A stretch of DNA of 24,953 nt from Lachnoclostridium sp. UBA7122 (GCA_002493085.1 DKXQ01000009.1:1-24953), one strand, 5' to 3'; shown: positions 15,232 through 24,881, numbered from the stretch's first letter. Notes: a model not told the origin generated them from the sequence alone. Numbers and translations are program-made.

Positions 15232-15570
15232 GGGGTTGTACTGGTTTCGACGGGTCCACTGAAGATGGAGAAGCTGTCCGTGGCGGGCACCACGTTAAAA
15301 GTCCAAATTAAAATTAAACGCTGAAGATAATTTAGCATTAGCTGCCTAAGCGCAGCTCACTGGTCCTTGTTCTCCGCGGCAGGGGCAGCCAGTGTCACCC
15401 AGCGGAACACTCTGTTGCCAAAGCTTTGAGGCAGCAGAAAATTCATGAAGCTACTAAAGGGCAAAGCCTGCTGGCGGGCGCTGCCTGGAGGGAATGTCAA
15501 AACACCTGCTATGACAGTAGAAGTACATTGGATCTGGATTCGGACAGGGGTTCGATTCCCCTCAGCTCCA
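15232..15570 (+). ncRNA. ssrA: Transfer-messenger RNA (tmRNA)
   Basis: tmRNA rescues stalled ribosomes by acting first as alanyl-tRNA and then as mRNA. The 5' end has the hallmark TGTACTGGTTTCGACGGG. The 3' end has the T-arm ACAGGGGTTCGATTCCCCT and CAGCTCC, which pairs with GGGGTTG (15232-15238) as a 7-bp acceptor stem with wobbles. The discriminator base is A15570; CCA is not encoded and must be added. The length is about 339 bases. A tag frame ending in -NAEDNLALAA and TAA (15347-15349) lies in the expected place. The order smpB-ssrA fits. A 74-codon frame starting inside this RNA is not a gene. Confidence 0.96.
15302..15349 (+). other. tmRNA proteolysis-tag reading frame
   Basis: In this frame the RNA reads SKLKLNAEDNLALAA followed by TAA. 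An in-frame TAA lies two codons upstream of the first listed codon, so the tag cannot extend beyond one further residue (K). The exact resume codon cannot be fixed by eye. The -ALAA end is the usual ClpXP-type degradation signal. Confidence 0.75.
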
Positions 15571-15576
15571 TTTCTG

Positions 15577-15609
15577 CAAAGCCCGTAAATATAGTGTTTA
15601 CGGGCTTTG
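15577..15609 (+). terminator. Hairpin after ssrA
   Basis: Bases 15577-15589 and 15597-15609 form a perfect 13-bp stem (CAAAGCCCGTAAA) with a 7-base loop, 6 bases after the tmRNA 3' end. The T-run is short and within the stem (CTTTG). It probably ends the tmRNA precursor. Confidence 0.7.
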
Positions 15610-15662
15610 GATGTATTATCTGGAATTTTGGTCCAGGATTTTGTATATAATTGGAGGCAGCT

Positions 15663-17528
15663 ATGTTTGATTTGGAAGAAGAATTAAAAAAACTTCCTGC
15701 CAGACCGGGAGTTTATCTTATGCATGACAAAAAGGATGCCATTATATATGTTGGCAAGGCGGTCAGCCTGAAGAACCGTGTAAGGCAGTACTTCCAGTCA
15801 AGCCGCAATGTCTCTCCGAAAATACAGAAAATGATATCCCAGATAGATTATTTTGAATATATAATAACGGATTCAGAGGTAGAAGCACTTGTGCTTGAGA
15901 ACAACCTTATAAAAGAATACAGGCCGAAGTATAATACAATGCTTAAGGATGATAAAACTTATCCTTATATTAAGGCAACGGTTGAAGAAGATTTTCCAAG
16001 ACTTTTGTATTCAAGACAGAAAAAACGGGATAAAAGCAGGTATTTCGGTCCTTTTACAAGCGCAGGGGCTGCTAAGGATACACTAGAACTTGCGCATAAG
16101 ATATATAAGATAAGGACATGCAGAAGGATACTTCCAAGAGATACTGGCAAAGAAAGGCCATGTCTTAATTACCATATAGGCCAGTGCAGTGCTCCATGCC
16201 AGGGCAATATATCAAAAGAAGAGTACTGTGCAAACTTTAAAAAAGCCATTAAACTTATTGAAGGGGATTATACAGAAGTGACATCTTATCTTGAAGATAA
16301 GATGCTTAAGGCATCAGAAAAACTTGCATTTGAAGAAGCAGCGGGTTACAGGGATTTAATATCAAGTGTTAAAACAATGGCCATACGTCAGAAGGTTACA
16401 GACTTTAACGGACAGGACAGGGATATCATTGCACTTGCAAGAACTTTGGAAGAAGCTGTAGTGCAGGTGTTTTTTGTACGTGATGGAAAACTTATAGGCA
16501 GGGACCATTTTCACCTGAATGGGACATCTGGTGAAAAAGAAGAAGATATTTTACAGGATTTTATTAAACAGTTTTATGCAGGAACTCCTTTTATTCCACA
16601 TGAAATCATGGTAGAATATAATATAGCAGATATTAATATTATTGAACAGTGGCTTAGCGGGCTTAAGGGAGGCAGCGTCCATATAGTTGTGCCGAAAAAG
16701 GGCAGTAAAGAAAGGCTTGTAGAACTTGCACATAAGAACGCAGCACTCGTGCTTACACAGGATATGGAGAGAATTAAAAGAGAGGAAGAGCGGACAACTG
16801 GTGCTATGAATGAGATATGTTCATGGCTTGGAATAACAGGCGTATCACGTGTGGAGTCTTACGATATATCTAATATAAATGGTTTCCAGTCTGTTGGCTC
16901 AATGGTAGTATTTGAAGATGGCAAACCTAAAAAAAGTGATTACCGTAAATTTAAGATAAAAACAGTTAAAGGACCTGATGACTATGCAAGCATGTATGAG
17001 GTACTGACAAGGAGATTCAGGCATGGCATAGAGGAACGAAAATCTGGAGAACATGGAGTTACCAGTGAAGCAGGAAGTTTTATGCGTTTTCCTGACCTTA
17101 TAATGATGGATGGCGGTGCCGGGCAGGTTCATATAGCCCAGAAAGTTCTTTCTGGACTTGGTCTTGATATTCCTGTATGCGGGATGGTAAAAGATGACAG
17201 GCACAGGACAAGAGGTCTCTTTTTTAGGGAATGTGAACTGCCTGTACAGATAGACAGTGAGGGATTCCATCTTATGACAAGAATACAAGATGAAGTCCAC
17301 AGATTTGCAATAGAATACCACCGCTCACTAAGAAGCAAAGAACAGTCCAGGTCTGTTCTTGATGATATAAGCGGAATAGGAGGGAGAAGAAGAAAGGCTC
17401 TTATGAAATATTTCCATTCTATAGAAGATTTACGAAATGCAACTGTAGAAGAACTTTCCCATATTGAAAGCATGAATAAAAATGCTGCTATAAATGTCTA
17501 TAAGTTTTTTCATGAAGAAGATAAATAA
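15663..17528 (+). CDS. uvrC: UvrABC excinuclease subunit C
   Basis: UvrC makes both incisions around a DNA lesion in nucleotide excision repair, after UvrA/UvrB loading. The ATG at 15663 has GGAGG (15653-15657) five bases upstream; a TTG at 15651 overlaps that Shine-Dalgarno and is rejected. The 621-aa protein has a GIY-YIG nuclease at about 10-92 (PGVYLM, IIYVGKA). Four cysteines, C153, C167, C175 and C179, correspond to the reported Fe-S ligands. A UVR helix pair lies at about 205-240 for UvrB contact, then an RNase H-like nuclease domain (ESYDISN, MMDGGAGQV), and C-terminal helix-hairpin-helix motifs (DISGIGGRRRKAL). It follows ssrA and precedes hprK by 29 bases. mfd, which feeds the same repair pathway, is in the same block. 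Confidence 0.96.
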   Translation: MFDLEEELKKLPARPGVYLMHDKKDAIIYVGKAVSLKNRVRQYFQSSRNVSPKIQKMISQIDYFEYIITDSEVEALVLENNLIKEYRPKYNTMLKDDKTYPYIKATVEEDFPRLLYSRQKKRDKSRYFGPFTSAGAAKDTLELAHKIYKIRTCRRILPRDTGKERPCLNYHIGQCSAPCQGNISKEEYCANFKKAIKLIEGDYTEVTSYLEDKMLKASEKLAFEEAAGYRDLISSVKTMAIRQKVTDFNGQDRDIIALARTLEEAVVQVFFVRDGKLIGRDHFHLNGTSGEKEEDILQDFIKQFYAGTPFIPHEIMVEYNIADINIIEQWLSGLKGGSVHIVVPKKGSKERLVELAHKNAALVLTQDMERIKREEERTTGAMNEICSWLGITGVSRVESYDISNINGFQSVGSMVVFEDGKPKKSDYRKFKIKTVKGPDDYASMYEVLTRRFRHGIEERKSGEHGVTSEAGSFMRFPDLIMMDGGAGQVHIAQKVLSGLGLDIPVCGMVKDDRHRTRGLFFRECELPVQIDSEGFHLMTRIQDEVHRFAIEYHRSLRSKEQSRSVLDDISGIGGRRRKALMKYFHSIEDLRNATVEELSHIESMNKNAAINVYKFFHEEDK

Positions 17529-17557
17529 AGCAGTTTAAAAAGGAGGACAAGGGCAAC

Positions 17558-18505
17558 ATGCAGGGAGGAACATACAATATACCGTTAAAAGAACTTATTG
17601 AACAGCTGGATTTGGAAAACTGTACACCAGATATAGACGCAGAGAAAGTATTTATAACACAGAATGATATAAACCGTCCAGCTTTACAACTTGCAGGATA
17701 TTTTGACTATTTTGATTCAAAAAGGATACAGATAATAGGGCATGTCGAGCATACTTATATGCAACAGAAGGGCATGGAATACAGTCTGGCAATGATAGAG
17801 AGAATAATGTCAGATGGCCCTCACAAACCTCCATGTATTATTTATTGCAGGGATATATGGATAGAAGATGAGGTAATTGCTCTTGCAAACCGTTATGGAG
17901 TACCAGTGTTAAGAACTAAAAAGGCCACATCCCCATTTACAGTAGAGATACTTCTCTGGCTCAATGAGGAACTTGCGCCAAGGTGTTCTGTACATGGGGT
18001 TCTTGTTGATATTTATGGTGAAGGAATTCTTATAATGGGTGAGAGCGGAATTGGAAAGTCCGAAGTAGCACTTGAACTTATACACAGGGGACACCGTCTT
18101 GTGTCAGACGATGTAGTTGAGATAAAAAGGATAAGTGATAAATGCCTTATGGGTTCTTCGCCTAATATTACAAGACACTTTATAGAGCTGCGGGGAATAG
18201 GCATTGTGGATGCAAAATCACTATTTGGCATTGAAAGTGTAAAAAATGAACAGCAGATTGACCTTGTAATTAAGCTGGAGGAATTTAATAAAAGCCAGGA
18301 TTATGACAGGCTTGGCCTTGAGGAACAGTTTACAGAATTCCTTGGCAATAAAGTAGTATGCCATTCTATTCCGATAAGGCCAGGCAGGAACCTTGCAGTT
18401 ATATGTGAATCAGCTGCAGTAAACCACAGGCAGAAAAAAATGGGATACAATGCAGCACTTGAACTTTACAACCGTGTTACAAGCAATCTGGCAGATAAGC
18501 ATTGA
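17558..18505 (+). CDS. hprK: HPr kinase/phosphorylase
   Basis: HprK phosphorylates HPr of the sugar phosphotransferase system on a serine, and reverses this, controlling carbon catabolite repression in Firmicutes. The length of 315 aa is normal. An N-terminal domain (about 1-130) precedes the kinase core with H146 and the P-loop GESGIGKS at 161-168. The family signature ELRGIGIVDAKSLFG begins at E210, and the C-terminal NHRQKKMGYNAALELYN segment is typical. AGGAGG lies 11 bases before the ATG. It sits between uvrC and the HD gene in a tight + strand run and is probably co-transcribed. HPr and other phosphotransferase genes are not in the window. Confidence 0.96.
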   Translation: MQGGTYNIPLKELIEQLDLENCTPDIDAEKVFITQNDINRPALQLAGYFDYFDSKRIQIIGHVEHTYMQQKGMEYSLAMIERIMSDGPHKPPCIIYCRDIWIEDEVIALANRYGVPVLRTKKATSPFTVEILLWLNEELAPRCSVHGVLVDIYGEGILIMGESGIGKSEVALELIHRGHRLVSDDVVEIKRISDKCLMGSSPNITRHFIELRGIGIVDAKSLFGIESVKNEQQIDLVIKLEEFNKSQDYDRLGLEEQFTEFLGNKVVCHSIPIRPGRNLAVICESAAVNHRQKKMGYNAALELYNRVTSNLADKH

Positions 18506-18539
18506 TGGGTGCACTATATAACAAGGAGTGGGTATAAAT

Positions 18540-19682
18540 ATGATATTTGTAAAATCTGATGAGCTTAAAACTGGTATGAGGCTTGCAAAACCTATATATA
18601 ATAAGAGTGGAGTAATGCTTTATGAAAGGAATTCTAAACTGAAAAGCCAGAGCATAGTAAGCATAAGAAATTTTGGGCTTATTGGCGTATATATCCTTGA
18701 AGCCGCTGAACCTGTACCGCCAATGACAGAGGACGATATTGAGTTTGAACGGTTCCAGGCCATGTCTATTTTTGCAATAAAAGATATAATGGACACTGTA
18801 ACTAAAAGAAAAAAGCCACAGGAATTATACCAGTTTTCTGAAAGAGTATTAAAAAGCTATGGTTCACTGCACAGAAAGATAAATTTTATACAAAGCATAA
18901 GAAGCAAAGAAGATTATGTATATAAACACACTTTAAATACAACGATTCTCTGTGCAATGATGACATATAAACTTGGAATGGAATTTACACGCCAGCTTGA
19001 TGTGGTAATTGCTGCACTTCTGCATGATATAGGAACTCTTCTTATCCCTATAAACTTAAGATACAAAAACAGGGATGGGCTTTCAGAAGAAGACAGGATA
19101 AAGATAAATACATACCATACGGCTGCATTGCAGATGTTTTCCCAGAACAGGGATTTAAGCACAGATTCTGTAAGAATTGTCACAGATATAATAAAGCAGC
19201 TGCATCCTGGCGTAGTAAAATCTGGCGAAGTACCTGAGTTCCTGCCACTGGGGGCGGAGGTTCTGAAGGTTGCTTATGTGTATGACAATATGACTGCGAT
19301 GAATTTTGAGGGAGAGCCACATTCTGAAATAGAAGCTATAAGGCATCTTATGAGCGATGAATTAACCTATGCGCCTGATGTTGTAGAAGCTCTTATTTCA
19401 AGCATAAATATTTTACAGCCAGGTACATGTGTAGAACTTAATAATGGGGATAAGGGACTTGTAATTGCGGCAAATAACAATAATGTACTTGAACCATTTG
19501 TACTGTCATTCCGTGATAACAAGATACATAACCTCAGCGATTCAAGAGAAACAAAGGAAATGCATATTAAAGATATTATGAAGACTATGGACAACCGGCA
19601 TGTAGTAGATACCAGTCTGCTGTCACAGTACACAGGCGGCACAGTACATATGGGACAACATATGGAACATAAGAATTACTAA
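18540..19682 (+). CDS. HD-domain protein, degenerate HD-GYP type
   Basis: The ATG at 18540 follows AAGGAG (18523-18528) by 11 bases; the alternative GTG at 18528 overlaps the Shine-Dalgarno. The 380-aa product starts with the FVKSDELKTGMRLAKPIY segment common before HD-GYP domains. An HD phosphohydrolase core follows, with H130 (KHTLNTT) and H162-D163 (LLHDIGTLLIP), a further His in TYHTAAL, and a C-terminal segment (about 295-340) seen in Firmicute HD-GYP proteins. The HHExxDGxGYP motif of cyclic-di-GMP phosphodiesterases is replaced by a sequence around QLHPGVVKSGE. It may be an altered hydrolase or a binding protein. No receiver or sensor domain is present. It lies between hprK and pth. 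Confidence 0.8.
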   Translation: MIFVKSDELKTGMRLAKPIYNKSGVMLYERNSKLKSQSIVSIRNFGLIGVYILEAAEPVPPMTEDDIEFERFQAMSIFAIKDIMDTVTKRKKPQELYQFSERVLKSYGSLHRKINFIQSIRSKEDYVYKHTLNTTILCAMMTYKLGMEFTRQLDVVIAALLHDIGTLLIPINLRYKNRDGLSEEDRIKINTYHTAALQMFSQNRDLSTDSVRIVTDIIKQLHPGVVKSGEVPEFLPLGAEVLKVAYVYDNMTAMNFEGEPHSEIEAIRHLMSDELTYAPDVVEALISSINILQPGTCVELNNGDKGLVIAANNNNVLEPFVLSFRDNKIHNLSDSRETKEMHIKDIMKTMDNRHVVDTSLLSQYTGGTVHMGQHMEHKNY

Positions 19683-19696
19683 AACCGGAGGGATAC

Positions 19697-20257
19697 ATGT
19701 TTATTATAGCAGGACTTGGCAATCCAGAGAGAAAATATGACGGGACACGGCATAATATAGGTTTTTCCGCTATAACTGCACTGTCAGATGCATATGATAT
19801 ACCACTGGATTTTAAAAAACATAAAGCTTTGTGCGGCAAAGGATATATTGGAGGACAGAAAGTTCTTCTTGCCATGCCTCTTACGTATATGAATTTAAGT
19901 GGTGAAAGCATCCGGGAACTTGTAGATTATTATAAAATAAATCCAGAGGATGAGCTTATAATAATATATGATGATATAAACCTTGCACCTGGCAGGTTAA
20001 GGATACGCGCCAGAGGAAGCGCAGGCGGGCACAATGGAATGAAGAGCATAATAGCACATCTTGGCAGCCAGGACTTTATGCGTATACGCATAGGTGTTGG
20101 TGAGAAACCTAAGGGATGGGATCTTGCAGATTATGTATTAGGAAGGTTTAACAGGGAAGATGAACCAGTTATACGCAAAACCCTCCAGAGTACTGTAAAA
20201 GCCTGTGAAATGATTATGCTTGAAAACATTGGAGCTGCAATGAACAAATTTAATTAA
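19697..20257 (+). CDS. pth: Peptidyl-tRNA hydrolase
   Basis: Pth cleaves the ester bond of peptidyl-tRNAs that drop off ribosomes, recycling tRNA. The 186-aa length fits bacterial Pth1. Conserved residues include N9 in GLGNPE, the catalytic H19 in TRHNIGF, D92-D93 in YDDINLAPG, and GSAGGHNGMKSI for tRNA binding. GGAGGG lies 4 bases before the ATG. It is 14 bases after the HD gene, and its stop overlaps a possible mfd ATG (20257), though mfd probably starts at 20269. Linkage of pth to mfd is common in Firmicutes. Confidence 0.96.
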   Translation: MFIIAGLGNPERKYDGTRHNIGFSAITALSDAYDIPLDFKKHKALCGKGYIGGQKVLLAMPLTYMNLSGESIRELVDYYKINPEDELIIIYDDINLAPGRLRIRARGSAGGHNGMKSIIAHLGSQDFMRIRIGVGEKPKGWDLADYVLGRFNREDEPVIRKTLQSTVKACEMIMLENIGAAMNKFN

Positions 20258-20268
20258 TGGAGGGAGAT

Positions 20269-23200
20269 ATGAAGACGTTGCTTGCACCCTTGGGTGAACT
20301 TAACGCATACAAGGGCGCCGTGGAATGTATTGGCAGGAACAAACTGCCAGTGCATATCTCGGGCTGTATAGATACACAAAAGTGTCATTTTATATATGGA
20401 TTGTCACAGAATATTCCATGGAAAGTGATAATAACGCAGAATGAAATACGGGCAAGGGAAATTGCAGAAGATTATCGCATGTTTGACAGGAATGTACTTT
20501 ATTATCCGTCCAAAGATGTGATTTTTTATAGTGCCGATATTCATGGCAGTGCAATAAGTGTTGAGAGGCTGAAAGTAGTAAAAGCAATTATTAAAGAAGA
20601 CAGTGGTACAATTGTTACTACAATGGATGCAGGAATGGAGCTGGTAGCATCACTAGATACATTTACAAAGGCTGTAAGAGTGGTAAAAGAGCAGGATATA
20701 ATTGATATTGACGAACTTACTGCACATCTTGTATCAATAGGATATGAACGGCAATACCAGGTACAGTCTGCAGGCGGGTTTTCTATAAGAGGTGGAATTA
20801 TAGATATTTTTCCTGTAACAGAGGAATGTCCATTCCGTATTGAACTTTGGGATAATGAAGCTGATACTATACGTTCTTTTGATGTTGAAAGCCAGCGTTC
20901 AATTGAGCGTACAGGGGTTGTTGAGATATTTCCAGCTTCAGAAATTATGTTGTCAGATAAAGAACTTGAAACTGGCCTGGAAAATATTGAAAAAGATTAT
21001 ATTGATACTTTAGGAAGGCTCAGAGATGCAAATAACCATACAGCAATAAACAGGCTGAAGGACAGGATTGCTGAGATAAGGGAAACTCTTGAAATGTATC
21101 ATGGACGCATTGGCATGGAAAGCTTTATAAGATATTTTGGAATACAGGCAGAATCCTTTTTCGACTACTTTGATAAAGAAAAAACAGTATTTTTTATAGA
21201 TGAACCAGCACGGTGCATTGAAAAAATGGAAACTGTAGAAACGGAATTCAGGGACAGTATGGAAAGCAGGCTGGAAAAAGGTGACATACTTCCCAGGCAG
21301 ATTGATATATTGTATCCAGCAACATCAGCACGTGCCATACTTGCTGGAAAAAGGTGTGTTTATATAACTACTTTGGATATCCTTCCAAAGGGAACAGATG
21401 TAAAAGAACAGTTCAATGTCATGGTACAGGCGACAAGTTCATACAATAAACATTTTGAGCTGCTTATTGACGATATAAAAAAATGGTGCAAAGAAGGGTA
21501 CCGTGTACTGGTGCTTTCAGGTTCACGTATACGTGCAGAGCGTTTAAGCAAAGATATTAATGAATATGGAATACCCTCTTTTTACAGGGAAAATCCTGAT
21601 ATAGCACTTGAACCATGCCAGGTTATGGTATCTTATGGACAGCTTCACAGGGGATTTGCATATACACAGCAGAAGTTTGTAGTAGTTACAGAGGGCGACA
21701 TATTTGGTGCAAGGCAGAAAAAACGTAAAAAACATAAAAACTATGATGGAAAGTCAATACAGAGTTTTAATGAATTAAATATTGGTGATTATGTAGTACA
21801 TGAAAATCACGGGCTTGGAATTTACAGGGGTATAGAAAAGCTGCGTGTTGACAATATTACAAAAGATTTTATTAAAATTGAGTACGGTGATGGCGGCAAT
21901 CTCTATGTGCCTGTTTCAGGTCTTGATGTGCTCCAGAAATACGCTGGGCAGGATGCAGTAAAGACACCAAAGCTTAATAAACTTAATTCTACAGACTGGA
22001 AAAAAACAAAATCCAAAGTAAAAGGCGCTGTAAAAGACATTGCCAAAGAACTTGTACTGCTCTATGCAGAACGGCAGCAGAAGCAGGGGTTCCAGTTCAG
22101 TCCTGACACAGTGTGGCAGAAAGAGTTTGAAGATTTATTTCCATTTGAAGAAACACAGGACCAGCTTGACGCAATAGCTGCAACGAAGAAAGATATGGAA
22201 AGCAGCAAAGTAATGGACAGACTTATATGTGGTGATGTCGGTTATGGCAAGACAGAAATTGCAATAAGGGCAGCATTTAAAGCTGTAAATGATGGGAAAC
22301 AGGTTGCATTCCTTGTGCCTACAACGATACTTGCACAACAGCATTATAATACACTTAAAGAACGGCTTGGGGACTTTCCGGTAAATGTTGAGATGCTTTC
22401 AAGGTTCCGCACTCCCGCACAGCAGAAAATGGCTATAGCTTCGCTTAAAAAAGGCCAGACCGATATAGTTGTTGGAACCCACAGGCTTTTATCAAAGGAT
22501 GTTGCATTTAAAAACCTTGGACTTCTTGTGATTGATGAAGAGCAGCGCTTCGGAGTTACACACAAAGAAAAAATCAAGAAAATGAAAGGCGATGTAGATG
22601 TACTCACATTAAGTGCTACGCCTATTCCAAGAACACTTCATATGAGTCTTGTAGGAATAAGGGATATGAGTGTATTAGAAGAGCCGCCAGTTGACAGGCT
22701 TCCAATACAGACATTTGTAATGGAACATAACAGTGAAATAATAAGGGAAGCAATAAACAGGGAACTTTCAAGGGGCGGACAGGTATTTTATGTCTATAAC
22801 AGGGTACAGCATATTGATGAAGTAGCATCAGAAGTAACAAAACTTGTTCCTGATGCATCAGTAGCATTTGCACATGGACAGATGAGTGAGAGGCAGCTTG
22901 AAAATATAATGCTTTCATTTATCAATGGTGAAATAGATGTACTTGTTTCAACCACAATTATAGAAACAGGTCTTGATATCTCCAATGTAAATACAATAAT
23001 TATAGATAATGCAGACCAGATGGGGCTGTCACAGCTGTACCAGCTCCGGGGCAGGGTTGGGCGTTCAAACCGTATAGCCTATGCTTTTCTTATGTACAAA
23101 CGCGATAAGATGCTTAAAGAAATTGCAGAAAAAAGGCTGGCTGCAATTAAAGAGTTTACAGATTTAGGTTCAGGAATAAAAGTTGCAATGCGTGACCTTG

Positions 23201-23856
23201 AGATAAGGGGTGCTGGCAATCTTTTAGGTTCAGCACAGTCAGGGCATATGGAGGCTGTAGGCTATGATTTGTACTGTAAAATGTTAAATGATGCTGTACG
23301 TATGCTTAAAGGTGAAAAGAAGGAAGATGAAGAATTTGAAACATCCATTGACCTCGCAGTTAATGCATTTATATCCAGCACTTATATTAAGAGTGAATTC
23401 CAGAAACTGGATATGTATAAACGCATTGCATGTATTGAAACAGCTGAAGAATATTCTGACATGCAGGATGAACTTATAGACAGATTTGGAAATATTCCTG
23501 ATGCCACAGAAAATCTTTTAAAGATAGCAGTGTTAAAGGCCGCTGCACATAAGGCATATATATCACAGATAGTACAAAAGCCAGATGGGATAAGGTTTTA
23601 TCCACATACAAAAGCAGCGTGGAATACAGGCCGTATTATGGCAATGTTAGAAGAATACCAGGGAAAGCTTAAATATGTACAGACTGATGAGCCATATTTT
23701 AATTATATAGTATGTAAAGAAGATGAAAGAAAACCTGTAACACGCCATTATGCATCAGCTGCAAAAGGCGGACTGAAAAAAAAGAAGCTCTTGACAGCTG
23801 ATGATATTTTTCATATTGTTGAAGGGGTAATAAAAAGCATAGGAGGACTTATATGA
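20269..23856 (+). CDS. mfd: Transcription-repair coupling factor Mfd
   Basis: Mfd pushes stalled RNA polymerase off lesions and recruits UvrA. GGAGG (20259-20263) is 5 bases before the ATG at 20269, whose product starts MKTLLAPLGELNAY; the ATG at 20257 adds four residues and lacks a ribosome site. The 1195-aa protein has UvrB-like N-terminal domains (about 1-350) and a polymerase-interacting CarD-like domain (about 495-580, NIGDYVVHENHGLGIYRG). An SF2 helicase core follows, with Walker A GDVGYGKTE at 655-663, DEEQ at 756-759, SATPIPRTLHMSL, and the QLRGRVGRS motif VI with the translocase region after it. A C-terminal regulatory domain follows (about 1030-1140). It shares an ATGA overlap with the next gene. 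Confidence 0.96.
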   Translation: MKTLLAPLGELNAYKGAVECIGRNKLPVHISGCIDTQKCHFIYGLSQNIPWKVIITQNEIRAREIAEDYRMFDRNVLYYPSKDVIFYSADIHGSAISVERLKVVKAIIKEDSGTIVTTMDAGMELVASLDTFTKAVRVVKEQDIIDIDELTAHLVSIGYERQYQVQSAGGFSIRGGIIDIFPVTEECPFRIELWDNEADTIRSFDVESQRSIERTGVVEIFPASEIMLSDKELETGLENIEKDYIDTLGRLRDANNHTAINRLKDRIAEIRETLEMYHGRIGMESFIRYFGIQAESFFDYFDKEKTVFFIDEPARCIEKMETVETEFRDSMESRLEKGDILPRQIDILYPATSARAILAGKRCVYITTLDILPKGTDVKEQFNVMVQATSSYNKHFELLIDDIKKWCKEGYRVLVLSGSRIRAERLSKDINEYGIPSFYRENPDIALEPCQVMVSYGQLHRGFAYTQQKFVVVTEGDIFGARQKKRKKHKNYDGKSIQSFNELNIGDYVVHENHGLGIYRGIEKLRVDNITKDFIKIEYGDGGNLYVPVSGLDVLQKYAGQDAVKTPKLNKLNSTDWKKTKSKVKGAVKDIAKELVLLYAERQQKQGFQFSPDTVWQKEFEDLFPFEETQDQLDAIAATKKDMESSKVMDRLICGDVGYGKTEIAIRAAFKAVNDGKQVAFLVPTTILAQQHYNTLKERLGDFPVNVEMLSRFRTPAQQKMAIASLKKGQTDIVVGTHRLLSKDVAFKNLGLLVIDEEQRFGVTHKEKIKKMKGDVDVLTLSATPIPRTLHMSLVGIRDMSVLEEPPVDRLPIQTFVMEHNSEIIREAINRELSRGGQVFYVYNRVQHIDEVASEVTKLVPDASVAFAHGQMSERQLENIMLSFINGEIDVLVSTTIIETGLDISNVNTIIIDNADQMGLSQLYQLRGRVGRSNRIAYAFLMYKRDKMLKEIAEKRLAAIKEFTDLGSGIKVAMRDLEIRGAGNLLGSAQSGHMEAVGYDLYCKMLNDAVRMLKGEKKEDEEFETSIDLAVNAFISSTYIKSEFQKLDMYKRIACIETAEEYSDMQDELIDRFGNIPDATENLLKIAVLKAAAHKAYISQIVQKPDGIRFYPHTKAAWNTGRIMAMLEEYQGKLKYVQTDEPYFNYIVCKEDERKPVTRHYASAAKGGLKKKKLLTADDIFHIVEGVIKSIGGLI

Positions 23857-24881
23857 AAAAAAACAAAATTACAACATGTACTTTATGTGTATTGCTTATT
23901 ATATCTGCCCTTTTAACAGGATGCAGCAAAGACAAGGTAAAATCCAAAAAGACAAAACTTGAAACAGGCAGTATGCAGGAAACATCTGTAGTAATAAAAA
24001 TTGGTGACACAGGTGTTAAATACAGTGAAATGCGCAATTACTGCTATCTTTTAAAACGCCAGTATGAAGACAGCTTTGGTAAAAACCTCTGGAAGTACAA
24101 GCTGGATAATGACAGTACTATAGGAGATGAGGCAAGACAGGAAGTTGCAAGCCTTGTTACACAGCTTAAAATCATCAGAAAAACAGCAGATGAGATGCAG
24201 GTAGCACTGGATTCAGATGAAAAAGATGAGGCTTTGCGCAGCGCTGAAGAAATTGTAAATAACGCCAGCACAGAAGATAAGAAAAGTTACTGTTTAAGTG
24301 TACAGAGCATGGCAGACTTATATGAAGACAATATACTTGCAGAAAAAATGTTCTATGTAGCTACAGATGATGCAGACACTGTCGTTACAGATGATGAAGC
24401 AAGGCAGATAGACATACAGTATATACAAATCATTACAAAGGGAAAAGACAGGAACGGGACTAATATATCAATGGATAAAAAGACTAAAAAAGAAGCTGCA
24501 GCAAGGGCTGCAAAACTTTTAAAAGAGGCAAAAAAGGCAAAAGATTTTCTGGAATTTGCAGAAGAAAATACAGATGCAGCAAGTGTAAGTGCCACAATAG
24601 GCAAAGACAATGAGCTGCTTGGGCAGTCTGCCACAGCACAGGCATTAAAACTTAAAAAAGGCAGGATTAGCAATGTTATTGCCAGCAAAACTTCTGATGG
24701 AACAGAAAGCTATTTTATTATATACTGTACAGATAATAATAACGAAGATGCAACATATGCACGCAAAGAAGAGATTATAGAACAGCGGCAGATAAACATG
24801 TTTAAGGAAAAATATGCAGAATGGCTAAAAGACTGCGATGTAAAGATAAGCCAGAGCTTCTGGGAAACATTTGAGATATAA
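23853..24881 (+). CDS. PrsA/SurA-like foldase lipoprotein
   Basis: The start overlaps the mfd stop (ATGA), with AGGAGG at 23841-23846. The 342-aa product has a lipoprotein signal peptide with lipobox LLTGC, so C24 would be lipidated and anchored outside the membrane. The body is a SurA N-terminal-like helical part (about 45-180) and a parvulin-like region (about 185-305) with KDFLEFAEENTDAASV and KKGRISNVIASK matching the fold. The usual active-site HIL motif near the parvulin start is replaced by YIQIIT, so isomerase activity is doubtful. It likely helps fold exported proteins, as PrsA does. A similar gene follows mfd in many Lachnospiraceae, from memory. Confidence 0.8.
   Translation: MKKNKITTCTLCVLLIISALLTGCSKDKVKSKKTKLETGSMQETSVVIKIGDTGVKYSEMRNYCYLLKRQYEDSFGKNLWKYKLDNDSTIGDEARQEVASLVTQLKIIRKTADEMQVALDSDEKDEALRSAEEIVNNASTEDKKSYCLSVQSMADLYEDNILAEKMFYVATDDADTVVTDDEARQIDIQYIQIITKGKDRNGTNISMDKKTKKEAAARAAKLLKEAKKAKDFLEFAEENTDAASVSATIGKDNELLGQSATAQALKLKKGRISNVIASKTSDGTESYFIIYCTDNNNEDATYARKEEIIEQRQINMFKEKYAEWLKDCDVKISQSFWETFEI

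Noticed and set aside
15426..15650. 74-aa open frame
   Set aside because: It begins inside the tmRNA and continues through its terminator; it has no ribosome site or family resemblance.
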